A stretch of 64,000 bases of DNA from Myxacorys almedinensis A (lineage in GTDB: Bacteria > Cyanobacteriota > Cyanobacteriia > Leptolyngbyales > Leptolyngbyaceae): positions 1-64,000 of the forward strand of contig NZ_WVIE01000013.1 of assembly GCF_010091945.1 (NCBI RefSeq). Direction: 5' to 3'. The notes under the pieces are model-generated. The model saw nothing but the letters and a program-made list of their open reading frames with translations, was not told where the DNA came from and ran no database searches. Below are positions 9,460 through 19,537 of this stretch, in pieces; position 1 is the first letter of the stretch; each line of letters opens with the position of its first letter. The position numbers and the translations under genes were made by a program.

Positions 9460-9904
9460 AGCAAAGCTCCCTTGAAAGGAATGCTCTGAGATGCAGCTAC
9501 GCCAGCAAGAGTAGAACTCTGGTGTCTAGTCCGCTTTCACAGGTGGATGCTCAGGTGAAGATAAAAGAAGGTCAACCAGCACTGATTACCGTTAGTGCAA
9601 AAATATTAGTGTAATCACTTCTGCGATCGCTGTCTACACGCAGTCAGTATCCGAGTTACGTGCCTTCAAAGTGCGATCGCCGTTGGGTCAAAATGGGTCT
9701 GCCCTAGGGGGTGAGTCCGTTCTGCTGCTGTAGCATTAGCGCCTAAGTATTCCTGAAGTTCTGGCGACTCCACAATCAATTTCAAAATTAGTTTTCATCT
9801 CTACTCTGCTTTTCATCTCAACTCTTCTACGGTTCCCCTGTAAATTCAATTTAAGCACTATATAATTACCTCAACCCGAACGGTATAAGCTGCACGAGAT
9901 CCCA
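9460..9904. other. Gene-free divergent region, 445 bp
   Basis: Separates the leftward Crp-type gene from the rightward PstS-like/DUF4912 gene and must hold both promoters. Two HIP1-type GCGATCGC sites lie within it. A perfect TATAAT at 9861-9866, 38 bp before the start codon at 9905, is a good -10 candidate for the rightward gene; its -35 is weak. No small coding frame or RNA is evident. Confidence 0.5.
9861..9866 (+). promoter_or_regulatory. Candidate -10 box for the PstS-like/DUF4912 gene
   Basis: Exact TATAAT, 38 bp upstream of the start codon. At 17-bp spacing the -35 would be CTGTAA, matching TTGACA at about half its positions, so this is a -10-led prediction. Confidence 0.4.
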
Positions 9905-12900
9905 ATGGTGTTTAGAAAACAGTCTTCCGTCATCAATTTTGCGCTGATGGTTGCATTTACAACCGTCTCAGTCCCCTTCGCTGGATCGCTCAAAGCGCGA
10001 CCTGTGCTTGCTCAGTCTGCAAATCCGATATCGTTTCCATTGCCAACCGCAGTGCCCAAAGGCTCAACCGTTCGGATCAGCGGTTCTAGCACTATGGCGG
10101 CAATCAACCTGGCACTCAAGCAGCGCTTTGAGACCCAGTACCCTGGCACGAGCATTGATGTTGGGTACACAGAGAGTGCTACGGGGCTGCAAGATCTGCT
10201 GGCGGGAAAAATTGATCTGGCGGCGATTGGGCGACCCCTCACGGCAGCGGAAAAAGCGACAGGACTGGTCGAAATTCCTGTAACCCGCCACAAAATTGCG
10301 GTGGTGGTGAGTCCAAATAATCTCTTCAGGGGCAACCTGACGACCGATGAGTTTGCCAGAATTTTTAGAGGAGACATTACCAATTGGTCACAGGTTGGGG
10401 GCGAACCGGGAGCCATTCGAGTGATTGATCGACCTCCCACGAGCGACACTCGCCAATCTTTTCAAACCTATCCAGTCTTTCAATCTGCGCCGTTTGAAGC
10501 CGGAGCAACCGCAACAACAGTCCGGGAAGACAGCACTGAAGCGGTGCTTCAAGACTTGGGTAACGATGGCATTGGCTATGCGATCGCACCTCAGGTGGTG
10601 AATCAGCCCAATGTTCGGATTGTCCCCATGCACACCACGCTGCCAGACGATCCCCGCTATCCGTTTTCGCAACCCCTCTCGTATGTTTATCGGGGAACCC
10701 CCTCTGCCGCGATCGCAGCCTTTTTAGGCTACGCAACCTCCCCCACTGCCCAATCTGCTATCCAAACGGCTGAAGCTGATCCTGCCATCGCGACTGCGGC
10801 GCTGAATGTGCCCACCACCGCCAGCCCTGCTGAAACCCCTCTCCCTCCTAGCGCAGTCGCTTCAACCGTTGGCGGCTCAACGGTGATTGGGCAGGCAACC
10901 CAGACCCCACCATCGACCCCTCCTCTGGCATCGGAGGAGGCAGGACTGCCGCCCTGGTTGCTGTGGCTATTGCCCTTGGGCGTCGCTGGGTTGCTGATCG
11001 CGTGGCTAGTTAAAAACCGCCGCCCTGCTGGTGAACCTACCGCGCCTGTTTCACCCTCTGCACCGCCGCCCACCTCGGCAGCAGACGATACGAATTTAAA
11101 TTTGGCATCTCGAACTGAGACTGTGATTAATGGCGATCGCGCGTCGATTGCCGAGTCTCAGCCGGAGGCAAATCGGATCGGAGGAGCCGCTTGGATGGCG
11201 TCTCAACCAGGTGAGCACCCCGAAAGCGACCCAAACACGAGGGGATTGGTGGAAGATGCGATCGCACCCCCCAATCTGCCTGAAGACCCGCTCTTGGCTG
11301 ATCACTTAGGCGCGACTGCCTTGGGAGGAGCCGGGCTGGCGGCAGGGGCAGGAGCCGCTTGGATGGCGTCTCAGCTTGTTGATCAACCTGATATCACCGC
11401 CGAAACGACTGATGCGGCGATCGCGTCTGATGCCTCTCTAGATCCGGTTGCAGCCTCTCCCCTAGCGAATGAGTCGATCTCGCCGGTGCCCGATCAGGCG
11501 GCTGTGGCAGATCCGTGGGAAACGCCTGTGCCAACCGAGGCTGCTTCGATTGCAGAGGATCTCGCTGTTCATAAGATGAACATGATCGATCAGCCTGACG
11601 TAGCTAGCCCAGAACCGTCTTTCACTAGAACCGAACCGTCCTTAGAGCCGTCCTTAGAGATTGAGCGATCGCCCATCGGGTCTGATCTGATCGAAGAACT
11701 TGACCTGCTCGAATCGCAGTTAGCCGATGACGCCACCGATGAACCCGTGGTGGAAAATGCCGCCGCGATCGCAAAGGTTGAGCCTAAAGTTGAGCCTTTT
11801 GAAGCTCAAGCGGCGGTTTCATTCGAGCGATCGCTCGATGATCCTGAGGCGGGTGCTGGCTTACCTGGGGCGTTTGGTGCTGCTGTTGCAGGAGCCGGCT
11901 TAGCCGCCGCGAGCGCAAGGCTAGACTTAAACAGCTTGAACCGTGACCAAACCGATGTCGAAGCCACTAAGTTTGATGTCGGGCAATCTGATCTTTCTCG
12001 TGAAACCCTGGCAACCGTCGATGAAGGCTTGGCGGATCTGCCCACAGGTTATGGCGAGAGCCGAATTGTGCTGATGCCCCGCGATCCGCAGTGGGCGTAT
12101 TCCTATTGGGATGTTCCCAATGACCACCGGGAAGCAGCACGAACCCAAGGCGGGCAACGCTTAGCCCTGCGTCTCTACGATGTTACTGATGTGAATTTGG
12201 ATCATCAAAGCCCCCATAGTTTGCAGCAGTATGACTGTGAGGAACTGGCGAGAGACTGGTATGTGCCGATTCCAGTGAGCGATCGCGACTACCTGGTTGA
12301 AATTGGCTACCTTACCACCGACGGACGCTGGCTCATGCTGGCTCGCTCTGCCCCAGTTAGTATTCCACCTGTTTATCCATCTGACTGGTTTGATGACCAG
12401 CTTGTGACGATCGATTGGGAAGAAGATTTGCGCGACAAAACCTTCTTAGAACTTGTGCCGCCCGATCGCCAACGCCCGGATCAGCCTCAACATGAAATCT
12501 ACGACGAGATCTTTGGATTAGCCCAAGGCACAGAGTCTCAACGCCTCGCTGGCTCGTTGTTTGGCTCGATGCAGCAAGTTCCTCAGACGGCGATTAGCTC
12601 CTTTGTGTTGCCGTCTGGCGTAGGAGCTTGGGCACTGCCAACCCCTTCAGGAATGGGGGTTTCTGGGGCACTTACCTTGTCTGGAGCAGGATTTTCAGGC
12701 ATCGTGCCGCCTCCCCGTCCGCGCAAGTTTTGGCTTGTGGCAGATGCAGAACTGATCGTCTATGGTGCCACCGAACCCGATGCTAATCTGACGATCGCCG
12801 GTCAACCGATCGACCTGAGTCCAGATGGAACGTTCCGGTTCCAAATGTCCTTCCAGGATGGGCAGATCGACTATCCGATCATGGCAGTTGCCTCGGATGG

Positions 12901-12997
12901 GGTGCAAACAAGATCGATCCACCTGAAATTTAATCGCGAAACGCCTAACCGCAACACTAACCCGAAAGCAGACGCAACAGACGAATGGCTGTCGTAA
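9905..12997 (+). CDS. PstS-like substrate-binding domain fused to a DUF4912 protein
   Basis: A 1030-residue envelope protein. A signal peptide (1 to about 37, ending VLAQ) precedes a PBP-like phosphate-binding domain (about 45-300). That domain carries GSSTM, RGDITNW and a GIGYA segment typical of PstS-like SBP_bac fold proteins. A proline-rich stretch leads to a single membrane helix (about 349-369) followed by basic residues. A long acidic, Ala/Pro-rich low-complexity linker (about 375-710) contains GAAWMASQ twice. A DUF4912 domain (about 718-830) starts at IVLMPRDPQWAYSYWD, and a small beta-type C-terminal domain follows. The topology implies the binding domain is outside and DUF4912 inside the membrane. 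Ligand and role are unknown; a link to phosphate sensing is only inference. Confidence 0.85.
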   Translation: MVFRKQSSVINFALMVAFTTVSVPFAGSLKARPVLAQSANPISFPLPTAVPKGSTVRISGSSTMAAINLALKQRFETQYPGTSIDVGYTESATGLQDLLAGKIDLAAIGRPLTAAEKATGLVEIPVTRHKIAVVVSPNNLFRGNLTTDEFARIFRGDITNWSQVGGEPGAIRVIDRPPTSDTRQSFQTYPVFQSAPFEAGATATTVREDSTEAVLQDLGNDGIGYAIAPQVVNQPNVRIVPMHTTLPDDPRYPFSQPLSYVYRGTPSAAIAAFLGYATSPTAQSAIQTAEADPAIATAALNVPTTASPAETPLPPSAVASTVGGSTVIGQATQTPPSTPPLASEEAGLPPWLLWLLPLGVAGLLIAWLVKNRRPAGEPTAPVSPSAPPPTSAADDTNLNLASRTETVINGDRASIAESQPEANRIGGAAWMASQPGEHPESDPNTRGLVEDAIAPPNLPEDPLLADHLGATALGGAGLAAGAGAAWMASQLVDQPDITAETTDAAIASDASLDPVAASPLANESISPVPDQAAVADPWETPVPTEAASIAEDLAVHKMNMIDQPDVASPEPSFTRTEPSLEPSLEIERSPIGSDLIEELDLLESQLADDATDEPVVENAAAIAKVEPKVEPFEAQAAVSFERSLDDPEAGAGLPGAFGAAVAGAGLAAASARLDLNSLNRDQTDVEATKFDVGQSDLSRETLATVDEGLADLPTGYGESRIVLMPRDPQWAYSYWDVPNDHREAARTQGGQRLALRLYDVTDVNLDHQSPHSLQQYDCEELARDWYVPIPVSDRDYLVEIGYLTTDGRWLMLARSAPVSIPPVYPSDWFDDQLVTIDWEEDLRDKTFLELVPPDRQRPDQPQHEIYDEIFGLAQGTESQRLAGSLFGSMQQVPQTAISSFVLPSGVGAWALPTPSGMGVSGALTLSGAGFSGIVPPPRPRKFWLVADAELIVYGATEPDANLTIAGQPIDLSPDGTFRFQMSFQDGQIDYPIMAVASDGVQTRSIHLKFNRETPNRNTNPKADATDEWLS

Positions 12998-13407
12998 CGG
13001 TTTGACTGAACTTGGCGGCAGCTATGACATGTCAGATCAGCATGGCTAGGATGCGGGGATCAAATATCTTCTGCCAATTTGTAGTCTGTGTACCTTGCAA
13101 CTCTGACTAGAGTGTTTAGAATGGACTTGTTCAACATTACGTAACAAATCAGAAGGCGCACCCCTCCGCTTTAGAACCACCAAAATTCAGTAGGTTTACT
13201 CATTTCATTTACTGAAACTTCTGGCAAGCTAGTTGCGTCTATTAAGATATATGAAGGTTTAACCCGACCTCCTACCTCAGTCCGATTCGCTTCAATGTCA
13301 GTTTCTTAGATACGCTCAGTTGTCCGAAATCGCTTCAACTTTTCTGTAGCGCCCTTTGGACAATTCTTTAATAACCCTCTACAGTCCCGTCTAAGGATCG
13401 TCAGTTA
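12998..13407. other. Gene-free stretch, 410 bp
   Basis: No coding frame, hairpin with a T-run, or known motif stands out. It carries the 3' flank of the DUF4912 gene and the promoter of the small gene at 13408. Confidence 0.4.
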
Positions 13408-13803
13408 ATGAGTTTCCAGCAACTTGATCGTCGTGATTGGCATCACCAATCTCCCAAAGATCAAAAGGTTACGCTCGCCGGATGGGTTTTGCTTCCCGAC
13501 CCTACAACGGATCACAATCCTATTCAACCTCCGCAACAGCCCAAGTTTGATCTGCTCCGTCCTTTCCGCCGCAAAATCGACCAGATTGAAGTCTGTAATA
13601 CTCGATTTGCTCACCTTGTTTGTAAATTGGTTCCGGCTCAATGCCCGTTTGAACGCGATGTGCAGATGTTTGGTAAGACGCTGTTTCACATTCCGCCGCT
13701 CTGTAAGCTCAATCCGCTTTATGACGAGGTTGTAAGCTTGCGTTTTCGTGCTTTGTGTTATTTAGCGGATGAATGCGGAGAAGATATTAGCTGCTACTGC
13801 TAA
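13408..13803 (+). CDS. Mo-dependent nitrogenase C-terminal-domain-like protein
   Basis: A 131-residue soluble protein. Its C-terminal half (about 60-131) matches the small cyanobacterial family annotated as Mo-dependent nitrogenase C-terminus. Recognisable segments are LVPAQCPFERDVQMFGKTL, FHIPPLCKLNPLYDEVV and RFRALCYLADECGED, with several conserved cysteines. Despite the name, such proteins occur outside nif clusters; no nitrogen-fixation gene is in this window. The N-terminal half is proline-rich and not recognised. Biochemical function is unknown. Confidence 0.8.
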   Translation: MSFQQLDRRDWHHQSPKDQKVTLAGWVLLPDPTTDHNPIQPPQQPKFDLLRPFRRKIDQIEVCNTRFAHLVCKLVPAQCPFERDVQMFGKTLFHIPPLCKLNPLYDEVVSLRFRALCYLADECGEDISCYC

Positions 13804-14108
13804 TGGCAGCAGTTTGATCTTGTTCGATTCGGGTAGATTGTTTTTTATCAGTTTTGCTACTTATGGTTTACTGGCGATCGCAGTAAATCGTAGGTAGCAA
13901 TTTTTTTGAGACTGTTTCTTTAAGGCTGGGATGCTTAATGGCTTGTTAGCCTTGCCTTAAGGTTTCTATGCGATGAATATTTAGGGTGGGATATCTAGGG
14001 TATAACTTCAGCATCTGACCTTGAACGGCGATCACCGCTGGGTCGGTAGTGTTGTTTTTATACCCATTGTGTGTTAACTACCAGTAGTGCTATTTCAAAC
14101 GTGCATCA
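13804..14108. other. Gene-free stretch, 305 bp
   Basis: Just after the stop codon a short hairpin (CTGCT...CAGCAG) is followed by TTTGATCTTGTT; it is too weak to call a terminator. Nothing else recognisable. Confidence 0.35.
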
Positions 14109-15935
14109 ATGAATTTTATTTCGCTTGCCACTGCTACGGTGCTGTCTGCCTTGATTCAGATCCATGATATTCAGGGAACTGCCCATCGATCGCCCATGGA
14201 TGGGCAACTGGTGAAAGATGTTCCGGGCATTGTAACGGCAGTGCGATCGCAGGGCTTTTATGTCCAAGATCCTACCCCGGATACAAACGATGCCACCTCA
14301 GAAGGGATTTTTGTGTTTACGACTGCTGCCCCAACGGTTGCCATAGGTGATGCAGTGAGCGTTAATGGTAAGGTTTCTGAATTTCAGCCAGGGGGAATGA
14401 ATAGAGCCAGTAATTTAACGATTACTCAGATTGTGGATGCCACGATTACGAAGGTATCTAGCGGCAATCCGCTTCCTGCTGCCGTTGTTTTGGGTCGGGG
14501 TGGACGGGCAATTCCCAACCGAGTGATTAGTGATGATGCAGTGGGCGGCAGTGTGGAGAACGCTGGCACAGTGTTTGATCCCCAGGACGATGGAATTGAC
14601 TTTTATGAAAGCTTGGAAGGGATGCAGGTGCAGGTAAACCGTGCGATCGCAGTTTCACCCACGATCGCAGCAGGGGAAATTGCGGTGCTTGCTGACCAAG
14701 GCGCGAACGCTGGAATACGCACCTCTCGCGGTGGCATTGTGATTCGACCGACGGATTTCAATCCGGAACGCATCATGATTGACGATGCTATTACTAAAAA
14801 ACCGCCAAAAGTAAATGTAGGAGATCAATTTGAAGGTGCGATCGTTGGCGTAATTGATTATGGCTTCGGTAATTTCAAGCTACAGAACACGCAACCGTTG
14901 TCGCTCGTAAAATCAGGGAATTTACAGCGAGAAGTCACTGATCTTTCTCCGACTAACAATGGACTCACGATCGCAACCTTCAACGTTGAAAATCTCGATC
15001 TAAGTGACGGTTCAACCAAGTTTAAAAACCTTGCAAACCGAATTGTTAACAATCTAAAGTCACCAGATATTATTAGTTTAGAAGAAGTGCAGGATAATAA
15101 CGGTGCCATCAAAGATACCGTTGTGGATGCCAGCCAAACCTACGAAGCCTTGATCAGTGCGATTAGCGCAGAGCAGAATGCTCAAGGAGTCGCAGAAGAA
15201 ACTGCCTATCAATATCGCCAAATTGATCCGGTTGCCGATCAAGACGGCGGAGAGCCAGGCGGAAATATTCGAGTTGGCTTTTTGTTTAACCCCAACCGGG
15301 TGCAGTTTGTCGATCGCCCTGGTGGGTCTTCAACCTCAGGAGTGACAGTAAATAGCGTGGGCGGAGTGCCCCAACTTTCTGCCAGCCCAGGGCGGATCGA
15401 TCCAGCCAATGCTGCCTTTCGGGGGAGCCGCAAACCTTTGGTCGGAGAATTTCTATTTAAAGGTCAAACAATTTTTGTGATTGCAACTCATTTCAATTCA
15501 AAAGGGGGCGATCAGCCGCTATTTGGGCGATTTCAACCTCCTAAACGATCTAGCGAAACGCGGCGAATGGAGCAAGCCACTGCTGTGAAGGATTTTGTGC
15601 AGCAACTGCTGGCGGCTGGCACAGGGCGTAACCTCGGAGGCGCAGCAAATGTCGTTGTAATGGGAGACTTCAACGATTTTGAGTTTTCTGATTCCTTAAA
15701 AATTTTCAAACGCGCAGGCTTAATGAATCTGACTGAGACCTTGCCTCAACGCGATCGCTACACCTATGTCTACCAAGGAAATTCTCAAGCGCTTGATCAT
15801 ATCTTGGTCAGCCCAAAATTAGGGAAAGCTCCAATATTAGATGGGTTTGATGTTGTACATATCAACGCAGAATTTACCAAACAAGATAGCGATCATGATC
15901 CGAACGTGGCGCGGTTTATATTTGCTGATTCGTAA
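14109..15935 (+). CDS. Endonuclease/exonuclease/phosphatase-family extracellular nuclease
   Basis: A 608-residue enzyme of the ExeM/NucH-like type. An N-terminal OB-fold-like region (about 15-270) opens with IHDIQGTAHRSP and contains GFYVQDP. A C-terminal EEP catalytic domain (about 293-605) carries TFNVENLD (metal-binding Asn), EEVQD (catalytic Glu), ATHFNSKGGD, VVMGDFNDFE and the final SDHDPNV. All key EEP residues appear present, so a DNase/RNase or phosphodiesterase activity is expected, probably exported for DNA or phosphate scavenging. The N-terminus is weakly hydrophobic without a charged n-region, so export is less certain than usual. Confidence 0.9.
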   Translation: MNFISLATATVLSALIQIHDIQGTAHRSPMDGQLVKDVPGIVTAVRSQGFYVQDPTPDTNDATSEGIFVFTTAAPTVAIGDAVSVNGKVSEFQPGGMNRASNLTITQIVDATITKVSSGNPLPAAVVLGRGGRAIPNRVISDDAVGGSVENAGTVFDPQDDGIDFYESLEGMQVQVNRAIAVSPTIAAGEIAVLADQGANAGIRTSRGGIVIRPTDFNPERIMIDDAITKKPPKVNVGDQFEGAIVGVIDYGFGNFKLQNTQPLSLVKSGNLQREVTDLSPTNNGLTIATFNVENLDLSDGSTKFKNLANRIVNNLKSPDIISLEEVQDNNGAIKDTVVDASQTYEALISAISAEQNAQGVAEETAYQYRQIDPVADQDGGEPGGNIRVGFLFNPNRVQFVDRPGGSSTSGVTVNSVGGVPQLSASPGRIDPANAAFRGSRKPLVGEFLFKGQTIFVIATHFNSKGGDQPLFGRFQPPKRSSETRRMEQATAVKDFVQQLLAAGTGRNLGGAANVVVMGDFNDFEFSDSLKIFKRAGLMNLTETLPQRDRYTYVYQGNSQALDHILVSPKLGKAPILDGFDVVHINAEFTKQDSDHDPNVARFIFADS

Positions 15936-16134
15936 AAAGTTGACTCGTAAAAGGTGATTGTCAAATCATTTAACATTGCTTTTGCTAATTGGTTGATGTG
16001 CGCTTTCTGGTTCTTTAAAGAGATGCGATCGCGCTGAAATACCGTCTCCGAAATGGCGCAATCTCTATATGTAGTTCAACCTAATCAAGACCGCCACACT
16101 TCTAATTTTTGGCGGGTAAAACAGAAATAAGCTT

Positions 16135-17112
16135 ATGAAACTATCTATTTCAATGGTCGCGATTCCTACCCATTTTACAAAACTGGGTCTTGCCTTAATC
16201 GCTGCGATCGCGCTACAAATCGTGGGCTGTAGCCAATCGCAAAGCAATGCTGCTAAGGATCTACCCGCCACGGCAAATCACACTGCTCTAGAACAGGCTT
16301 TACCAACATCGGCTGCGATCAAGGAAACACAGACTCCTTCAACCGCGCGCCCGCTCACAACCGCGAATGGTGCTGCTAATCCTCAAGGGGTTGCCGCTTT
16401 AAACCAGGCTAATGCCAAAATTCCCGCCGAGACTTTAGCCCTTCAACTTCAGCAAATTGCCCAAGTTCCGATTTTGTTGCCTGATGTTCTGTCGGTCGAA
16501 ACTCCGAGCTATCTCCATGCCTCGGCAAGCAGCGATCGCTATGAGGTCAGCTTTGACCATACCCAAGATTGCCGTGGGGCAACTGTCTGTACGTTTGGAG
16601 GAATCTCGGCTCACCAAGGGGGGCAGATAGAGCCAGCATCTAGCGAGCCACATTCGCCGCACGATGTTGTCGAGCCAGTCACCCTGCTAAACGGCACACC
16701 AGCGCAATTTACAAACTATTGTGGCGCATCCTGCACAGCCAGCGTTAGCTGGATAAATAACACGGTGTTGTACCGCATCTACATCAAGAATGGGCAACAG
16801 CAGGATGTGGTGGCATTGGCAAACTCGGTACGGCAGTTCTCTTTACCCAATAGCCAACCCAATAGCCAACCGTTTGTGAGTCGGGAAGGCACCCTGACAA
16901 CCACCCAAGACTACAGCCTTCCGATCGATATCCGAGATCAAGCCAGCATAACTGCAACCGTACGCCACATTGGATACGCAGGCGATCGCGTTATATTACT
17001 TGATCGTCGCACCGGGGCAAACAACACCTCCTGGTATCGAGTAAAATTTCCAACGTCGGGTGCAACGGGATGGGTGCAAGGATCGTTTATTTTGATCCAG
17101 TTTCAGGCGTAG
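16135..17112 (+). CDS. Lipoprotein with C-terminal SH3-like domain
   Basis: A 325-residue predicted lipoprotein: the signal segment GLALIAAIALQIVGC ends in a lipobox with Cys32. A polar Ala/Thr/Gln-rich linker leads to a middle domain (about 105-240) with two cysteine pairs (DCRGATVC and CGASC) of unrecognised family. The C-terminus (about 265-325) has the pattern of an SH3b domain (ITATVRHIGYAGDRVILLD...GWVQGSFI). Such domains often bind cell-wall material. Function unknown. Confidence 0.75.
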   Translation: MKLSISMVAIPTHFTKLGLALIAAIALQIVGCSQSQSNAAKDLPATANHTALEQALPTSAAIKETQTPSTARPLTTANGAANPQGVAALNQANAKIPAETLALQLQQIAQVPILLPDVLSVETPSYLHASASSDRYEVSFDHTQDCRGATVCTFGGISAHQGGQIEPASSEPHSPHDVVEPVTLLNGTPAQFTNYCGASCTASVSWINNTVLYRIYIKNGQQQDVVALANSVRQFSLPNSQPNSQPFVSREGTLTTTQDYSLPIDIRDQASITATVRHIGYAGDRVILLDRRTGANNTSWYRVKFPTSGATGWVQGSFILIQFQA

Positions 17113-17246
17113 TCGATCGCCCTGGCTTGGGTCAGTCGCCTTTAAGCTATCTGTGGTTGGGTACTAAGAGCGATTAAGTTGTCACGATTTATCACGATGA
17201 ACGCATCGCTAGGATAGACTATCTGTACCGTGCTGCTTAAATTCCT

Positions 17247-18851
17247 ATGAAGGCTTGGAAATCGCTGTTGAAGGTTGTTTCATTGTTTTGCCTATGTTGC
17301 TTTGTGGCTCTAAGTTGCGCCCGCTCAACGCCTAATGGGGCACTCAACACAACAGGACGCATTACAGTAGGCACAACCGCAACCATTAGCACCATTGATC
17401 CGGCAGATGCTTACAGCATTTTTGCAGGCAACTTGCTCTATAACCTGGGCGATCGCCTCTATGGTTACAAGGTTGGCACGAGTGAATTAGAGCCTCAGCT
17501 TGCTACTGCGTTGCCTACCGTGAGTTCGGACGGGTTGACGTACACCATTCCCTTGCGAAAAGGCGTTGTGTTTCATGATGGCACTCGGTTTGATGCCAAA
17601 GCGATGGAGTTTTCGTTGCAGCGATTTATTCAAAACGGAGGCTCGCCTGCCTTTTTGCTGTCAGATGCGGTAGATACGATCGCAGCAACTGCGCCCGATC
17701 AACTCACGATTAAATTAAAAAAACCGTTTGCAGCGTTTCCCTCCCTCCTCGCCTTTTCAGGAGCCTGCGCCGTTTCGCCCACAGCTTACGAGATCAAGGA
17801 AGGAGCCTTTAAGCCCGCTACCTTCGTGGGGACGGGAGCTTACAAACTGGTGAAGTATGGCACCGATTCGCTGAAGCTAGATGCCTTTGACCAGTATTGG
17901 GGACAGAAACCCGCCAACCGGGGAGTGGATGTGCAGTTTTTCTCTAGCGCTGCCAATCTGTTTAATGCGTTTCGGACGGGGGCGATTGACGTCGCCTATC
18001 AGGGGATGGCGCTTTCCCAAATTGAGAGTTTGCAAGAAAAAGCCGCGATCGCCGGTTGGAAAATTGTCGAGCGATCGGGCAGTGGGATTAATTACCTCAC
18101 TCTAAATCTCAAATCTCAACCGTTGGATAAAGTAGAAGTGAGGCAAGCGATCGCAGCAGTGATAGACCGCTCGATTTTGCAAAATCGCGTGTTTCAAGGA
18201 CAGGTCGAGCCTCTCTACAGCTTAATTCCAGCCACCCTCGAAGAGCAAAAACCTGTGTTTCAGCGGAACGGAGACCCCAACGCAGAGGTTGCCAAGGCGC
18301 TACTCGCAAAAGTTGGGTATTCAGAAACAAACCCGTTGAACGTAGAGTTTTGGTATCGCTCGAATGTAGTGAACGATCAACTAGTCGCGTTGACCTTAAC
18401 TGCGATCGTGCGGAAGCAACTCGGTAAGCTCATGCAGCTTGACCTGAAAAGCGTCGAATCGACCACGGCTTACAGAAATCTCGATAAAGGCGCTTACCCT
18501 ATATTTCTCCTAGATTGGACACCCGACTTTCTCGATTCTGACAACTACATTCAGCCGTTTATGGAATGCACAAAAGGATCACAGACAGGCTGTGAAGAAG
18601 GGGCAAGCGTTTCTCAGGGGTCATATTACTACAGCGATCGGGTTAATACGTTGATTGACCAAAGCCGTCAGGTGCAAAACCCAGCCGTTCGCAATCAGAT
18701 CTTTGCCGAACTGCAAACTATCTTGCGGCAAGATGTCCCCTTTATTCCACTTTGGCAAAATAAAGACTACTTGTTTATTCAAAAAAATATACAAGGAGCA
18801 ACGCTAGAAGTTACGCAGAAAGTGCCTTTCGCAACCCTGAAGAAAGCTTAA
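17247..18851 (+). CDS. ABC transporter substrate-binding lipoprotein, family 5 (oligopeptide/nickel type)
   Basis: A 534-residue SBP_bac_5 protein delivering peptides, or possibly other solutes, to an ABC importer. The signal segment ends in lipobox VALSC (Cys about 24). Typical signatures are TISTIDPADAYS, GLTYTIPLRKGVVFHDGTRFDA, the central VGTGAYKLVKYG and the C-terminal LRQDVPFIPLWQNKDY. The gene stands alone; an OppC-like permease is encoded about 35 kb away (52892-54031) and no OppB or ATPase is seen, so partners are presumably scattered. Confidence 0.9.
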   Translation: MKAWKSLLKVVSLFCLCCFVALSCARSTPNGALNTTGRITVGTTATISTIDPADAYSIFAGNLLYNLGDRLYGYKVGTSELEPQLATALPTVSSDGLTYTIPLRKGVVFHDGTRFDAKAMEFSLQRFIQNGGSPAFLLSDAVDTIAATAPDQLTIKLKKPFAAFPSLLAFSGACAVSPTAYEIKEGAFKPATFVGTGAYKLVKYGTDSLKLDAFDQYWGQKPANRGVDVQFFSSAANLFNAFRTGAIDVAYQGMALSQIESLQEKAAIAGWKIVERSGSGINYLTLNLKSQPLDKVEVRQAIAAVIDRSILQNRVFQGQVEPLYSLIPATLEEQKPVFQRNGDPNAEVAKALLAKVGYSETNPLNVEFWYRSNVVNDQLVALTLTAIVRKQLGKLMQLDLKSVESTTAYRNLDKGAYPIFLLDWTPDFLDSDNYIQPFMECTKGSQTGCEEGASVSQGSYYYSDRVNTLIDQSRQVQNPAVRNQIFAELQTILRQDVPFIPLWQNKDYLFIQKNIQGATLEVTQKVPFATLKKA

Positions 18852-19136
18852 GGATCTGGCTCACAAGATGACGATGAAAAAATGGAAGATGGGTTACTAA
18901 TGCCGATAAAGGCAGGGATAATGCCACCGCTGACTTGAACCAAACGGCAGTGCTGCATTAAATGTCTTGCAATGCGAAAGCTTCAACGGGCTTACAACGT
19001 TCGAGTTTTGAGAATCAGGTGCGATCGCAGGATAATTTTTTTGACGATCGCAGCAACAAATCTCCATCTTTTCAACTATGACGAATTGCAACCCACGCGC
19101 TAGTGTTAAAGAACACGTCATTGAAGGGTCGGACAG

Positions 19137-19454
19137 ATGGCAACAAAGCAGCAGTTTAATAGCTTCCAAGAACTGATCGCTAGCTCAGATTTGCCGATTT
19201 TGGTAGACTTTTATGCGCCGTGGTGTGGGCCATGCCAGATGATGGCAGGCTTTTTAGATCAAGCCAATGAGCAGTTGAAAGACCAAATTAAGGTCGTGAA
19301 GATCAACGTTGATAACTATCCTGAGTTGGCGTCTCAATATCAAGTTTTTGCCTTGCCTACGCTGGTGCTGTTCAAACAGGGGCAGCCTGCTCATCGGATC
19401 GAAGGCGTGATTCGACCGCAACAACTGGTAGAGCGAATCCAATCTTTGATGTAA
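19137..19454 (+). CDS. Thioredoxin
   Basis: A 105-residue single-domain thioredoxin, a thiol-disulfide reductase. The active site is WCGPC (Cys30, Cys33) and the cis-proline loop is VFALPTLVLFKQG. It has no signal peptide, so it acts in the cytoplasm. It is convergent with the TamB gene, 83 bp apart. Which cyanobacterial Trx class it belongs to is not clear without alignment. Confidence 0.95.
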   Translation: MATKQQFNSFQELIASSDLPILVDFYAPWCGPCQMMAGFLDQANEQLKDQIKVVKINVDNYPELASQYQVFALPTLVLFKQGQPAHRIEGVIRPQQLVERIQSLM

Positions 19455-19537
19455 GAAATGTAAGATTGATTTTGGCGTGATCGGGGTACGATTGGCGTCA
19501 CCATCGAGCGTTGATTGAAACTGCAAATTGCACCTCG

